From positions 20,639 to 84,638 of the forward strand of contig CAIKAS010000277.1 of assembly GCA_903825445.1 (NCBI GenBank): 64,000 nucleotides of DNA, in the 5' to 3' direction. Below, in pieces: positions 42,257-51,943 of the stretch. The notes under the pieces were generated by a model. That model ran no database searches, was not told where the DNA came from, and saw only the letters and a program-made list of their open reading frames with translations. Position 1 is the first letter of the stretch. Every line of letters starts with the position of its first letter. A program made the position numbers and the translations under genes. The stretch is from an uncultured Acidobacteriia bacterium (GTDB taxonomy: Bacteria; Acidobacteriota; Terriglobia; Bryobacterales; Bryobacteraceae).

Positions 42257-44173
42257 GTGGGCCGCATCCGCGTTCTTTCCGACAACGTCGCTAACAAGAT
42301 TGCCGCCGGTGAGGTGGTAGAGCGCCCGGCGTCTGTCGTCAAGGAACTGCTGGAAAATTCACTCGATGCTGGTTCTACGAATATCCGGGTAGAGATCGAG
42401 AACGGAGGGCGGCGGCTGATCCGCGTCGCTGACGATGGCTGTGGCATGCTGCGCGATGATGCGCTGCTCGCCTTCGAACGCCACGCGACCAGCAAGCTCC
42501 ACGATGTGAGGGATCTGCTTACCATCGCTACGCTGGGGTTTCGCGGCGAAGCGTTGCCCTCGATTGCTTCCGTCTCACGACTGCTGCTGGAAACACGGTC
42601 GCCGGATGAGCAGACCGGCACCCGGGTCGAAATCGCTGGCGGCAAGATTCTGAGCTGCGAGGAAATCGCGCGCGGCAACGGGACTGCGATCACGATCCGG
42701 GATTTGTTCTTCAATGTACCCGCTCGCAAGAAGTTCCTGCGATCGGAGCAGACCGAGATGGCGCATATTGCGTCGCTTGTGACGCATTACAGCCTAGCGC
42801 ATCCGGACAAGACTTTTGAACTATGGAACGGCGGCATGAACCTGCTGCAGGCGACGCCGGTGGCGACACTGCGAGAACGCGTTTTTCAGGTATTTGGCAG
42901 TCAGATTCTGGAAGATCTAATCGATCTCGGCGAGCGAGAGAAGATTGTGCAGGCCGAGGACCCAAACGAGAATCCGAAGCGGTTCGCTGTACGCGGATTT
43001 GTGTCACGGCCGCAGGTGCAGAAGAACAACCGCAATTCGATCTTTATCTTCGTGAACGGTCGACTGATACGCGACCGGCTCATTCTGCATGCGCTTTCAG
43101 CCGCGTATCACAACCTGATGCCTTCCTCATGCTTTCCCTTCGCGCTTCTGTTCATCGAATGCGATTGCGAGGAGGTGGACGTGAACGTACATCCTTCGAA
43201 GACGGAGGTTCGGTTTCGACATCAATCGTGGGTGCACGATTTTGTGCGGGATTCAGTACGCGATCAATTGATGATGTCCCGGCCAGCACCTAGTTTCAGT
43301 CCGAATCCACAGGCTGCGGCTGCGCTGCCCTATTCGGATTTCTCGCAGATGATGCAGAACGACGCGGCCGCGCCGGAGTTTACATTGCATACGGTCCCGC
43401 CGCCGAACGCCCGCTTCGATTTTGGCGATGCTACCGTACCGACCACGATGCAGGCGCCGCCGCCCGTGGCGCGCTTGATTGAAACTTCGACATCGGCGCC
43501 TTCTTCGACTGGCTCGACGCTTAAGCTGCGCGTGCCGGATACACACGGAGGATTTCCACTGAACGCGGGGCCACTTGAAAACTCGATGGCGAACATCGGC
43601 GACCTGCGGCCATTGGGGCAGTTGCACAACAGCTTCATCATTGCGGCCGGGCGCGACGGGCTCTGGATCATCGACCAGCATGTGGCGCACGAACGCATAC
43701 TGTTCGAGCAGGTTTTGACGCAACAAGCCGCGGGGCGCGTGGAAACCCAACAATTGTTAATGCCCGCGATTCTGCAACTGACACCCGAGCAACAGATCGA
43801 GTATGCGCGGATTGAGGATGAGTTGCGGGCTTCAGGCTTCGACACGGAGCCGTTCGGCAACCGGACCATTGCCGTGAAGGGCGTGCCGGCGGCGCTGGGA
43901 CACGGCGACATCGAGCGGGTAATCTTCGAGATTCTGGAGATCGCGGAAGTAGAGTTGCGCGGAGTGTCGGTGTCGGATCTGCGGCGAGGAATTGCGGCGT
44001 CGCTGGCGTGCCGGGCGGCAATCAAGATCAATACACCGCTCGACCGCACGAAAATGGAGTGGATGCTGCGGGCGCTGGCGGCGACGGAGTATCCGATGGC
44101 TTGCCCGCACGGCAGGCCGGTGGCGCTGCAATACGGGATGCGCGAGATTTTACGGGCATTTCATCGGATCTAG
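42257..44173 (+). CDS. mutL: DNA mismatch repair protein MutL, endonuclease type
   Basis: 638 residues from a GTG that matches the family start (IRVLSDNVANKIAAGEVVERP over two pieces). The GHKL ATPase motifs are DAGSTNI, DDGCGM and GFRGEAL. The C-terminal domain has DQHVAHERILFE (about 473), the metal-binding endonuclease motif DQHA(x)2E(x)4E with Ala changed to Val, and ACRAAIKIN plus CPHGRP, the other parts of the zinc site. This is the nicking MutL used by bacteria without MutH. The linker (350-430) is Pro/Ala-rich. Confidence 0.96.
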   Translation: MGRIRVLSDNVANKIAAGEVVERPASVVKELLENSLDAGSTNIRVEIENGGRRLIRVADDGCGMLRDDALLAFERHATSKLHDVRDLLTIATLGFRGEALPSIASVSRLLLETRSPDEQTGTRVEIAGGKILSCEEIARGNGTAITIRDLFFNVPARKKFLRSEQTEMAHIASLVTHYSLAHPDKTFELWNGGMNLLQATPVATLRERVFQVFGSQILEDLIDLGEREKIVQAEDPNENPKRFAVRGFVSRPQVQKNNRNSIFIFVNGRLIRDRLILHALSAAYHNLMPSSCFPFALLFIECDCEEVDVNVHPSKTEVRFRHQSWVHDFVRDSVRDQLMMSRPAPSFSPNPQAAAALPYSDFSQMMQNDAAAPEFTLHTVPPPNARFDFGDATVPTTMQAPPPVARLIETSTSAPSSTGSTLKLRVPDTHGGFPLNAGPLENSMANIGDLRPLGQLHNSFIIAAGRDGLWIIDQHVAHERILFEQVLTQQAAGRVETQQLLMPAILQLTPEQQIEYARIEDELRASGFDTEPFGNRTIAVKGVPAALGHGDIERVIFEILEIAEVELRGVSVSDLRRGIAASLACRAAIKINTPLDRTKMEWMLRALAATEYPMACPHGRPVALQYGMREILRAFHRI

Positions 44174-44209
44174 AAAACTCTGGACAGCGCGTGTTAAAAA
44201 GGTCTGTTG

Positions 44210-44761
44210 ATGCCAATCACCGACGAAGTGCGCGGACGCGCAGCCAAAATCAAGATACTGCTGATGGACGTGGACGGCGTCCTGTGCGACAAGATGTACT
44301 TCATGCCGGATGCCTCCGGCAAAGTGATCGAGTTCAAAGGCTTCGATGCGCAGGACGGCATTGCGCTGCAGTGGTGTCAGTGGAAGGGCATGCGGACCGG
44401 CGTCATCAGTGGGCGCGACTCCCCATCAGTAGTCGAGCGCGCGCGGCAGTGCAGGATGGATTACGTTTATCAGGGCCACATCGAGAAAATTCCGATTCTC
44501 GAAGAGATCATGGCCGATGCGAGGGTGACGCCGGAAGAAGTTGCGTTCGTCGGCGACGATTTGACGGACATCGTGGTGATGCATCGCGTGGGGCTGGGAA
44601 TTGCAGTTGCAAATGCACGCGCCGAAGTGAAGGGCGAGGCGCATTACGTGACGGAAGCGCGCGGCGGACAGGGAGCGATCCGTGAAGTGATCGAGATGAT
44701 ACTCGAAGCCCGCGGGCAGTGGCGAGAGATTCTGGATAAGTACGAAGTGGGCCGCGGATAA
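44210..44761 (+). CDS. KdsC-like HAD phosphatase
   Basis: 183 residues from ATG 44210 (AAAAGG upstream; the track begins one codon earlier). Capless C0-type HAD: MDVDGVLCDK (nucleophile), ISGRDS, and FVGDDLTDIVVM. This matches 3-deoxy-D-manno-octulosonate-8-phosphate phosphatase, which frees KDO for lipopolysaccharide, or the related N-acetylneuraminate-9-phosphatase group. No kdsA or kdsB neighbour, so the substrate remains inferred. Confidence 0.82.
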   Translation: MPITDEVRGRAAKIKILLMDVDGVLCDKMYFMPDASGKVIEFKGFDAQDGIALQWCQWKGMRTGVISGRDSPSVVERARQCRMDYVYQGHIEKIPILEEIMADARVTPEEVAFVGDDLTDIVVMHRVGLGIAVANARAEVKGEAHYVTEARGGQGAIREVIEMILEARGQWREILDKYEVGRG

Positions 44762-44786
44762 AGGTACCGATCCGGCCAGAGCGGAA

Positions 44787-46487
44787 CTATATTTCTTCGT
44801 CGGTGACGCAGCCGTTACTGGCGCTTTTCACCAGCCGGATGTATTTGGCCAGCGTGCCTCGGGTCGCCTTATAGGGCGGCATCTTCCAGGCCGCGCGTCG
44901 AGCTTTCATTTCCGCTTCAGGAACATCGACATCGAGAATATTCTTCGTCGCGTCAATGGTAATGATTTCGCCATCGCGCACGAGGGCGATCGGCCCACCT
45001 TCCTGCGCTTCAGGTGTGATGTGTCCAACGATGAAGCCGTGCGAACCGCCGGAGAAACGACCGTCAGTAATGAGTGCGACATCTTTGCCGAGACCCGCAC
45101 CCATAATGGCGGATGTTGGAGTAAGCATTTCGGGCATGCCGGGCCCGCCCTTGGGGCCTTCGTAACGGATGACGAGCACGTCGCCCTTCTTGATTTCGCC
45201 ACGTTCGAGCGAGGCGAGCATGTGCTCCTCGGAATCGTAAACGCGGGCTGGGCCGGAGAAGCGGAGACCTTCTTTGCCGGTAATCTTGGCAACGGCGCCT
45301 TCCGGCGCCAATGTGCCATGCAGAATCTGAATGTGGCTGGTGGCCTTCAACGGGGCCGAGAGGGGATGCACGATCTGCTGGCCCGGGGTGAGGCCCGGGA
45401 GATCCTTCACGTTTTCGGCGTGGGTTTTGCCGGTTACGGTCATGCAGCTGCCATCGAACATTCCGGCCTCGATCAGCATCTTGATCACGGCGGGCGTACC
45501 ACCGACAGCGTGGAGATCCTCCATCACATACTTGCCGGAAGGCTTGAAATCCGCAAGGAACGGCGTGCGATCACTGACGCTCTGGAAGTCCTGAAGTGTC
45601 AGGTTCAGACCTACGGACCGCGCCATTGCGATGAGGTGCAGCACGGCGTTCGTGGAACCGCCGAGCACGCTCACGATGACCATCGCGTTTTCAAAAGCAG
45701 CGCGGGTCATAATGTCGCGGGGTTTGAGATCGAGTTCAAGCAGGTTTCGCATGGCGGCTCCGGCGGCGAAACATTCTTCGAGCTTCTGAGGATCCACGGC
45801 GGGGGTCGATGCGCTATACGGCAGCGACATGCCGAGAGCTTCAATCGCAGAGGCCATGGTGTTCGCGGTGTACATGCCGCCGCAGGCGCCCGCGCCCGGG
45901 CATGCGTGGCGGACGACGTCGCAACGGTCTTCTTCAGTCATGTTCCCGGCAATGAATTCGCCATAGCTCTGGAAGGCGCTGACGATATCCAGCGTTTTGC
46001 CCGGATTTGAACCAGCGTGCGAGTGGCCGGCGCGGATGGTGCCGCCGTAGACCATGATCGACGGACGGTTTTGCCGGCCCATCGCGATCACGCAACCAGG
46101 CATGTTCTTATCGCAGCCGGGCAGCGAGATGCAGCCGTCATACCACTGCCCGCCCATGATGGTTTCGATGGAATCAGCGATGAGGTCGCGGGACTGGAGC
46201 GAGAAGCTCATACCGTCCGTACCCATGGAGATTCCATCGGAAACACCGATAGTGTTGAAGCGCATGCCGACCATACCGGCGGCCTGGACGCCTTCACGAA
46301 CCTTGGCGCCGAGGTCGAGGAGGTGCATGTTGCAGGGGTTGCCTTCGTACCAGACGCTGGCGATGCCGACCTGCGCCTTGTTCATGTCTTCGGGGGTGAG
46401 GCCGGTGGCGTAAAGCATGGCCTGCGAAGCGCCCTGCGACTTAGGCTGCGTGATACGGGAAGAAATCTTATTAAGTTGGCTGGACAT
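44787..46487 (-). CDS. ilvD: Dihydroxy-acid dehydratase
   Basis: 566 residues, normal length. Iron-sulfur ligands are visible as GNPCN (Cys52), GCDKNMPGC (Cys125) and [11 protein letters not shown], followed by substrate- and magnesium-binding segments ([22 protein letters not shown]). Three Cys ligands suggest the [2Fe-2S] form. It makes 2-keto acids for valine, isoleucine and pantothenate synthesis. Stands alone, with no other ilv genes nearby. Divergent from rlpA. Confidence 0.97.
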   Translation of the reverse strand: MSSQLNKISSRITQPKSQGASQAMLYATGLTPEDMNKAQVGIASVWYEGNPCNMHLLDLGAKVREGVQAAGMVGMRFNTIGVSDGISMGTDGMSFSLQSRDLIADSIETIMGGQWYDGCISLPGCDKNMPGCVIAMGRQNRPSIMVYGGTIRAGHSHAGSNPGKTLDIVSAFQSYGEFIAGNMTEEDRCDVVRHACPGAGACGGMYTANTMASAIEALGMSLPYSASTPAVDPQKLEECFAAGAAMRNLLELDLKPRDIMTRAAFENAMVIVSVLGGSTNAVLHLIAMARSVGLNLTLQDFQSVSDRTPFLADFKPSGKYVMEDLHAVGGTPAVIKMLIEAGMFDGSCMTVTGKTHAENVKDLPGLTPGQQIVHPLSAPLKATSHIQILHGTLAPEGAVAKITGKEGLRFSGPARVYDSEEHMLASLERGEIKKGDVLVIRYEGPKGGPGMPEMLTPTSAIMGAGLGKDVALITDGRFSGGSHGFIVGHITPEAQEGGPIALVRDGEIITIDATKNILDVDVPEAEMKARRAAWKMPPYKATRGTLAKYIRLVKSASNGCVTDEEI

Positions 46488-46588
46488 GGGAATTCTCTAG
46501 TATATTGCGGGGGCTGAATTCTCGATTGTGCCCCGTCTTCACCGTATCTGGAATAGGATCGGCGCGAGACGGTAGGATAGATAAAACG

Positions 46589-47368
46589 ATGAGCCGGTTC
46601 GTGGTGGTTTTGGTTTGCGCCGTTGTTGCGCTGACTGGTTGCGGGAAGAAGAGGGCCAGGGTGCCTCCGCCTCCGCCCGCTCCGGCAGGAAGCCCGTCCA
46701 CTAACCCCACGGCCACTCCATCGACGAGCCCCACAAGTCCAGCGGGTCCGGCGCCTTCGCCTCCCACAACATCTCGTTCGCGCACGCCCGCGGCTCCGGC
46801 CATTCCGGCACCTGCTGCAGGAGCCACGGAGCGCGGGGTTGCCAGCTGGTACGGACATCCGTATCACGGCCGCCCAGCAGCCGATGGCGAGATTTACGAC
46901 ATGGAACAAATGGTCGCGGCCCATCGTACGCTGCCGTTTCAGACGATGGTGCGGGTGCGCAATCTCTCAAACGATAAGACCGTGGACGTGCGGATAATCG
47001 ACCGCGGCCCGTTTGTGGGAAACCGGATTATCGATTTGTCGCACGCGGCGGCGAAGGAAATCGAAATGATTGGGCCGGGCGTGGCGAATGTGGAACTGAC
47101 GATTCTGTCGTCTCCCGCGGGAATGGCACCAGCGGTATTTGCCGTACAGGTCGGGGCCTTCCGGGAGAAGGCGAATGCGGACCGGATGCAGCAGCGAATG
47201 ACGACGGAGTATGGGTCGGCGAAGCTGGTACTGCGACAGGGGGATCCCCCTCTCTGGCGGGTACTCGCGGGGAGGGAGGCGACGCAGGAGGCGGCTGAAA
47301 CGCTGGCGCGCCGAATCCGCCAGGAACAGGGTGTGGGTGCGGCGTTTGTGGTGCGGCTGGACCCATAG
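46589..47368 (+). CDS. rlpA: RlpA-family lipoprotein (DPBB and SPOR domains)
   Basis: 259 residues from ATG 46589 (GGTAGGA upstream). Signal peptide with lipobox ALTGC (Cys18), then a 70-residue Pro/Thr/Ser-rich linker. The double-psi beta-barrel follows (ERGVASWYGHPYHGRPAADGE, RTLPFQTMVRVRN in pieces) with the catalytic-type RIIDRGPFV, then a SPOR domain (VFAVQVGAFREKANADRM). RlpA binds denuded glycan at division sites and in some species cleaves it as a lytic transglycosylase. Confidence 0.92.
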   Translation: MSRFVVVLVCAVVALTGCGKKRARVPPPPPAPAGSPSTNPTATPSTSPTSPAGPAPSPPTTSRSRTPAAPAIPAPAAGATERGVASWYGHPYHGRPAADGEIYDMEQMVAAHRTLPFQTMVRVRNLSNDKTVDVRIIDRGPFVGNRIIDLSHAAAKEIEMIGPGVANVELTILSSPAGMAPAVFAVQVGAFREKANADRMQQRMTTEYGSAKLVLRQGDPPLWRVLAGREATQEAAETLARRIRQEQGVGAAFVVRLDP

Positions 47369-47442
47369 CGGGGTCGCCCCCGCAGGCGTTCGCCACATTT
47401 AAGTTGAGAAGATTTTCCCGTTTTGGCACTACTTGGCCAGCT

Positions 47443-48516
47443 ATGGGACTTCTCGGTCGTTCGCAGCGCATTGTACAGATTCGTTCCCAACTGGAAAGGC
47501 TGGGGCCGAGCCGCACTCCTGTCCTGATTCAGGGCGAGAGTGGAACGGGGAAGGAAGTAGCGGCTCGGGAGTTATTCGACTCCGCTCCACGGGGCCACTT
47601 TGTGCCGATCGATTGCGGATCGCTGGTAGGTCCGCTGATGGAGAGTGAGCTTTTCGGGCATACCCGCGGTGCGTTCACGGGTGCGGGCGAGGCGAAACGC
47701 GGGCTGATTGAATTGGCGAACGGAGGTACGGCATTCTTCGACGAAGTGGGCGATCTGCCGATTGACCTTCAGGTAAAACTGCTCCGGGTGCTGCAGGAAA
47801 GGGAGTTCCGGCCGGTTGGGTCGCTTCAACGAATCCAGGTCGACATACGGATTGTGGCGGCGACGCACAGGGACTTGCAGCGCGAGGTAAGGGCGGGCCG
47901 ATTCCGGGAAGATTTGTTCCATCGCCTTAACGTGATCCGGCTCACGCTGCCGCCCCTGCGGGAGCATAAAGAAGATATTCCGCAGCTTGCAGAACGTTTT
48001 CTGGATGCCACCGGACAACGCTACGTGATTGCGCCACCTGCAATGGACGCGATAATGGACTATGACTGGCCGGGAAATGTGCGGGAGCTGAAGAACTGCG
48101 TTGACCGGATGGTGGCGTTCAATTCGGGGCCTTTGCTGCACTTCGCCGACCTGCCGACCGCAGTGGTAAACAGCGTACAGGTACAGCAAAGAGGAGGACT
48201 GGCCATGGCAGCGGTAGCATCTGGCAGTTCGGGAGTCCGGTCGGTCACGGGCATCCGCTCGTTTCAGGCAATATCGTCGCAAACGGGAGTGTTGACACTG
48301 CACCAGGTGGAGAAGCGCGCGATTGAACAGGCGTTGAATTTCACTCGGGGCGACCGGACCACCGCCGCGCACATGCTGGGGATCGGCCGTACGACGCTCT
48401 ACCGAAAGCTGAAGGAATACGGGTATCCGCCGGGAGGGCATGGTTCGGCGGACGGAATGGCGACCGCATTACAGGGAGTCGGCGAGCGGCCTTCTGATAT
48501 TCCGCCAGCGGCCTGA
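47443..48516 (+). CDS. Sigma-54 activator lacking a receiver domain
   Basis: About 357 residues from ATG 47443, where the AAA+ domain begins; the track start TTG 47404 adds 13 residues and neither has a clear ribosome-binding site. Walker A GESGTGKE, intact GAFTGA loop, [26 protein letters not shown] and a Fis-type DNA-binding end ([21 protein letters not shown]). No receiver, GAF or PAS domain precedes it, so it resembles PspF, whose activity is set by a binding partner. Located just after rlpA, suggesting an envelope-stress link (inference). Confidence 0.9.
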   Translation: MGLLGRSQRIVQIRSQLERLGPSRTPVLIQGESGTGKEVAARELFDSAPRGHFVPIDCGSLVGPLMESELFGHTRGAFTGAGEAKRGLIELANGGTAFFDEVGDLPIDLQVKLLRVLQEREFRPVGSLQRIQVDIRIVAATHRDLQREVRAGRFREDLFHRLNVIRLTLPPLREHKEDIPQLAERFLDATGQRYVIAPPAMDAIMDYDWPGNVRELKNCVDRMVAFNSGPLLHFADLPTAVVNSVQVQQRGGLAMAAVASGSSGVRSVTGIRSFQAISSQTGVLTLHQVEKRAIEQALNFTRGDRTTAAHMLGIGRTTLYRKLKEYGYPPGGHGSADGMATALQGVGERPSDIPPAA

Positions 48517-48547
48517 CTGCGACTGAATGACCTGATACGCTCGGTAC

Positions 48548-49576
48548 TTGAGAATCGCTCTTGATGCCACCTATAGTTCGGGCGACGGACTTTCAGGCGT
48601 TGGAGTCTATTCACGCGAACTGATGAACGGCCTTGCCGCCAGCGGCTTCGCGGAAGGTTGGGATTGGTTCTACCGGTCACAACGGTATTGGCGGGCGCCT
48701 CGTCTTTCACTGCCGCCCAACGTGCGGATTCGTTTGCTTTCTGACGGCAGGGGTGATCGGTCGGCGGGACTTTTTCACGGCCTCAATCAGCGACTGCCGG
48801 AGCTGCGGTTCCGGAAACAAATTGCAACTTTTCACGATCTCTTCGTACTTTCCGGCGACTACAGCACCAGGGATTTTCGCGACAGGTTCGCGGCACAGGC
48901 GCGTGAGGCAGCGGCGGCGGCCGATCTAATTATTGCGGTGTCCGCGTTCACGGCATCCCAGGTGGAAAATTATCTCAATGTGCCTGCATCGCGCATCCGC
49001 GTGATTCATCACGGTGTTTTGCCGAGGCGTATTCCGGACCTGCCACGGGAGAATGTGATCCTGTGCGTGGGCGCTATTCAAAAGAGGAAGAACCAAGCCG
49101 CTTTGGTGCGGGCGTTTCGGGCCGCGCCAAAGGACTGGACATTGGTCCTGGCAGGTTCGCGCGAGGGTTACGAGGCAGAGGTGCAGCTGCAAGAAGTGGC
49201 CAACAGCCCGATAAACGACCGGATTCAGATTACAGGCTACATTTCGGACGACGAAATTGCCAGGTGGTACGCGCGGGCCAGCATTTTTGCATTTCCGTCG
49301 CTGGACGAAGGCTTTGGGATGCCTGCGTTGGAGGCGATGGCTGCGGGGGTACCTGTGATTGCTGGGAACAAGGCGGCATTGCCGGAAGTTTGCGGGGATG
49401 CGGCGCTATTGACAGACCCGAGAAGTGACGAAGAATTGACGGGCGCCATTAAATTGTTGACGGAAAATCGCGATTTGCGGCTACGGATGGCAGAATCGGG
49501 CAAGCGCCATGCGGATGGATTCCGATGGGAGCATGCGGTGACTGAGACGATTCAGGCTTACAAAGAGCTAGTCTGA
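48548..49576 (+). CDS. GT4-family glycosyltransferase
   Basis: 342 residues from a TTG. GT-B fold: the N-terminal domain opens MRIALDATYSS...GVGVYSREL, and the C-terminal domain has PSLDEGFGMPALEAMAAGVPV, the EX7E nucleotide-sugar motif of GT4. Likely uses an NDP-hexose in surface polysaccharide or glycolipid synthesis. It follows the sigma-54 activator closely and ends convergent with a small minus-strand gene. Confidence 0.9.
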   Translation: MRIALDATYSSGDGLSGVGVYSRELMNGLAASGFAEGWDWFYRSQRYWRAPRLSLPPNVRIRLLSDGRGDRSAGLFHGLNQRLPELRFRKQIATFHDLFVLSGDYSTRDFRDRFAAQAREAAAAADLIIAVSAFTASQVENYLNVPASRIRVIHHGVLPRRIPDLPRENVILCVGAIQKRKNQAALVRAFRAAPKDWTLVLAGSREGYEAEVQLQEVANSPINDRIQITGYISDDEIARWYARASIFAFPSLDEGFGMPALEAMAAGVPVIAGNKAALPEVCGDAALLTDPRSDEELTGAIKLLTENRDLRLRMAESGKRHADGFRWEHAVTETIQAYKELV

Positions 49577-49581
49577 GGCGA

Positions 49582-49884
49582 TTAAGCCTCTTCTTCGACA
49601 GTGATACGAAGCGCCTTCAGGAAACGCTGGTCCTGCGTTGTGAACCGGGCCTTACCAACCGACGTAAGTGGTGCAGCAGAAACGTTTGACGCCTCTTCGG
49701 AGGCCTCACCGTTCTCGAGTTCGTTCCGTTTGTTAAAGCCAATGGTCGCTTCCAGAACGAGGAAAATATCGTACCCGGCCTCTCTGATCTCGCCGATCGC
49801 TTCGGCAATGCGCTCGGAATCAGACAGCGACTCGTTGATCGCGTTCCCCAGATCCTGCATCAAGCCCTTCAGGCGTTCTTCCAA
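49582..49884 (-). CDS. Small acidic protein of unknown function (100 aa)
   Basis: TTG start with a good ribosome-binding site (AAAGGGGG) on the minus strand. The first 55 residues form amphipathic helices (ERLKGLMQDLGNAINESLSD, AIGEIREAGYDIFLVLEATIGF in pieces), then an acidic Ser/Ala-rich spacer and a conserved-looking end (FTTQDQRFLKALRI). No family or function recognised. The clean ribosome-binding site and 5-base gap to the convergent glycosyltransferase stop support it as real. Confidence 0.7.
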   Translation of the reverse strand: MEERLKGLMQDLGNAINESLSDSERIAEAIGEIREAGYDIFLVLEATIGFNKRNELENGEASEEASNVSAAPLTSVGKARFTTQDQRFLKALRITVEEEA

Positions 49885-50069
49885 ATGGGACCCCCTTTCA
49901 CTCTGGCGATTCCTTCCTTAACAGTTAAGATGCAACTTCGGGGCCAAACGTTCCCGACTTAGCCCAAATTTTACGTTCCGGTTTTACTGATTGTACAAGC
50001 GGACGATCCCGGAGACAACAGTCCACCGACGAATTCCCAACGGTCAGTGCGCTTGGTAGGATTAAATCT

Positions 50070-50408
50070 GTGGATAACGAACAACTTCGGGCGGCCGGGC
50101 GGGTTGCCGGAAAAATGGCGCGCCAGGCCGGGAAGGACTGGGCGCCTGCCGTCCGAAACTCCGGCAAATTCGTCAAACACGTGGTGCCGGCAGCGGTCAA
50201 ACCATTACATGCGCTGTGGCACGAAATACTGGGCTTCGTGTTCCTGTCGGGGGCAATCATGGTGGCCTTTAAGATGTGGCAGGAACGCGCCGATACTACG
50301 CCATTGATGATGGGACTGGCCGGATTCTTCGCGCTGATATTGACGGGGTACGGCGTTTCGTCGATTTTGAAGGCCAAGAGAATTACACGGTCGATTTCAC
50401 GGTCCTAG
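50070..50408 (+). CDS. Small two-helix membrane protein of unknown function
   Basis: 112 residues from a GTG with TAGGA eight bases upstream. A basic N-terminal half (KMARQAGKDWAPAVRNSGKF) precedes two membrane helices (ILGFVFLSGAIMVAF and LMMGLAGFFALILTGYGVSSIL) and a short basic tail. No family recognised. It lies 27 bases before the mutase gene, possibly on the same transcript. The preceding 185-base gap has no feature I can support. Confidence 0.65.
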   Translation: MDNEQLRAAGRVAGKMARQAGKDWAPAVRNSGKFVKHVVPAAVKPLHALWHEILGFVFLSGAIMVAFKMWQERADTTPLMMGLAGFFALILTGYGVSSILKAKRITRSISRS

Positions 50409-50435
50409 CAGCACTGTGCGTGTCCGCAGCCACTA

Positions 50436-51935
50436 ATGGATATCCCCCTCAAACCCGGTGAATTTCCTTTCACCCGGGGAATCTACGCCGGCATGTATCG
50501 TGACCGTCTGTGGACGATGCGGCAGTATGCCGGATTTGGATCGGCAGAGGAGAGCAACGCCCGCTATCGCTATCTGCTGCGCCAGGGAACTACAGGACTT
50601 TCCGTCGCCTTCGATCTGCCAACGCAGATAGGAATGGACCCGGACCATCCGCTGGCGGCGGGCGAGGTTGGCCGCGTGGGAGTTTCAATCGCGTCATTAG
50701 ACGACATGCGGCGATTGTTCGACGGCATATTGCTCGATAAGGTCTCCACGTCGATGACGATCAACTCGACGGCAGCGATCCTCCTCGCGTTCTACTTTCG
50801 TATCGCGAAGGAGCAGGGGGCTGATCCCCGCAGGATCAAGGGTACGATTCAGAACGACATTCTCAAGGAATATATCGCGCGCGGGACATACATATACCCG
50901 CCGCGGGCGGCGCTGCGGATCGTGACAGACGTCTTTAGTTGGGCGGTTCGCGAGGTTCCGGAATGGAACACAATTTCGATCAGCGGGTATCATATTCGCG
51001 AGGCGGGGTCGACGGCGGTGCAGGAGGTCGCCTTCGCCTTTGCGAATGCGATCGCTTACATCGACGCCGCGATAGCTGCGGGATTAGCGGTGGACGATTT
51101 CGCGCCGCGTCTTTCGTTCTTTTTCAACGCTCAGATGGACTTCCTGACGGAGATCGCGAAGTTCCGGGCAGCGCGGCGGATCTATGCGCGATTGATGAGG
51201 GACCGGTTCGGAGCAAAAAACGAGCGGTCCTGCATGTTGCGGTTTCATACGCAAACGGCGGGAGCGAGTCTGACGGCCCAGCAGCCTGATGTGAACATAG
51301 TCCGCACAACCGTTGAGGCGTTAGCTGCAGTACTTGGAGGGACGCAGTCACTTCATACCAACAGCCGCGATGAGGCGCTGGGGTTGCCGACTGAAGAATC
51401 GGCGCTGCTGGCGCTGCGGACGCAGCAGGTGATTGCGTATGAGAGCGGTGTGACGGCGGTGCCGGATCCTTTTGGCGGAAGCTACTATATCGAAGAACTG
51501 ACGGACCAGATCGAGCGTGAGGCGAATGAGTATATCGAACGCATCGATGGCATGGGCGGGGCACTGACGGCGATAGAGATGGGGTATCCACAGGCGCAGA
51601 TTCAGAATGCGGCTTACGAGTTTCAGCGGAGCGTGGAATCTGGTGCGCGGGTGGTGGTAGGGGTGAATCGGTTCCAATCGGAAGGGGGCGCGGACGTGCC
51701 GGTGTTCCGGGTGAACCCGGAAATTGAACGAACGCAGATCGCTCGGGTGATTGCACTGCGCTCAGCTCGGGATACCGGGGCCTGGCGGGCCAGTCTGGAA
51801 GCGCTGGAAGCTGCGGCGCGCGGAACGGAGAATTTAATGCCCCGAATTGTAGCGGCAGCGGAAGCCCTGGCTACAGTGGGGGAAATCTCGGATGCGTTGC
51901 GGCGCGTGTTTGGGGAATACCGGGAGGGGGGCTGA
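50436..51935 (+). CDS. Methylmalonyl-CoA mutase large-subunit-like protein without B12 domain
   Basis: 499 residues covering only the acyl-CoA barrel of the mutase family. Typical pieces are [61 protein letters not shown] and the closing [11 protein letters not shown] (shown in parts). The cobalamin-binding domain with DxHxxG is missing, as in families where it is a separate protein (MeaA/HcmB- or archaeal-type small subunit). No such small-subunit gene or GTPase chaperone lies in the window. It may isomerise methylmalonyl-CoA, ethylmalonyl-CoA or 2-hydroxyisobutyryl-CoA. Confidence 0.9.
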   Translation: MDIPLKPGEFPFTRGIYAGMYRDRLWTMRQYAGFGSAEESNARYRYLLRQGTTGLSVAFDLPTQIGMDPDHPLAAGEVGRVGVSIASLDDMRRLFDGILLDKVSTSMTINSTAAILLAFYFRIAKEQGADPRRIKGTIQNDILKEYIARGTYIYPPRAALRIVTDVFSWAVREVPEWNTISISGYHIREAGSTAVQEVAFAFANAIAYIDAAIAAGLAVDDFAPRLSFFFNAQMDFLTEIAKFRAARRIYARLMRDRFGAKNERSCMLRFHTQTAGASLTAQQPDVNIVRTTVEALAAVLGGTQSLHTNSRDEALGLPTEESALLALRTQQVIAYESGVTAVPDPFGGSYYIEELTDQIEREANEYIERIDGMGGALTAIEMGYPQAQIQNAAYEFQRSVESGARVVVGVNRFQSEGGADVPVFRVNPEIERTQIARVIALRSARDTGAWRASLEALEAAARGTENLMPRIVAAAEALATVGEISDALRRVFGEYREGG

Positions 51936-51943
51936 CGGGCAGG

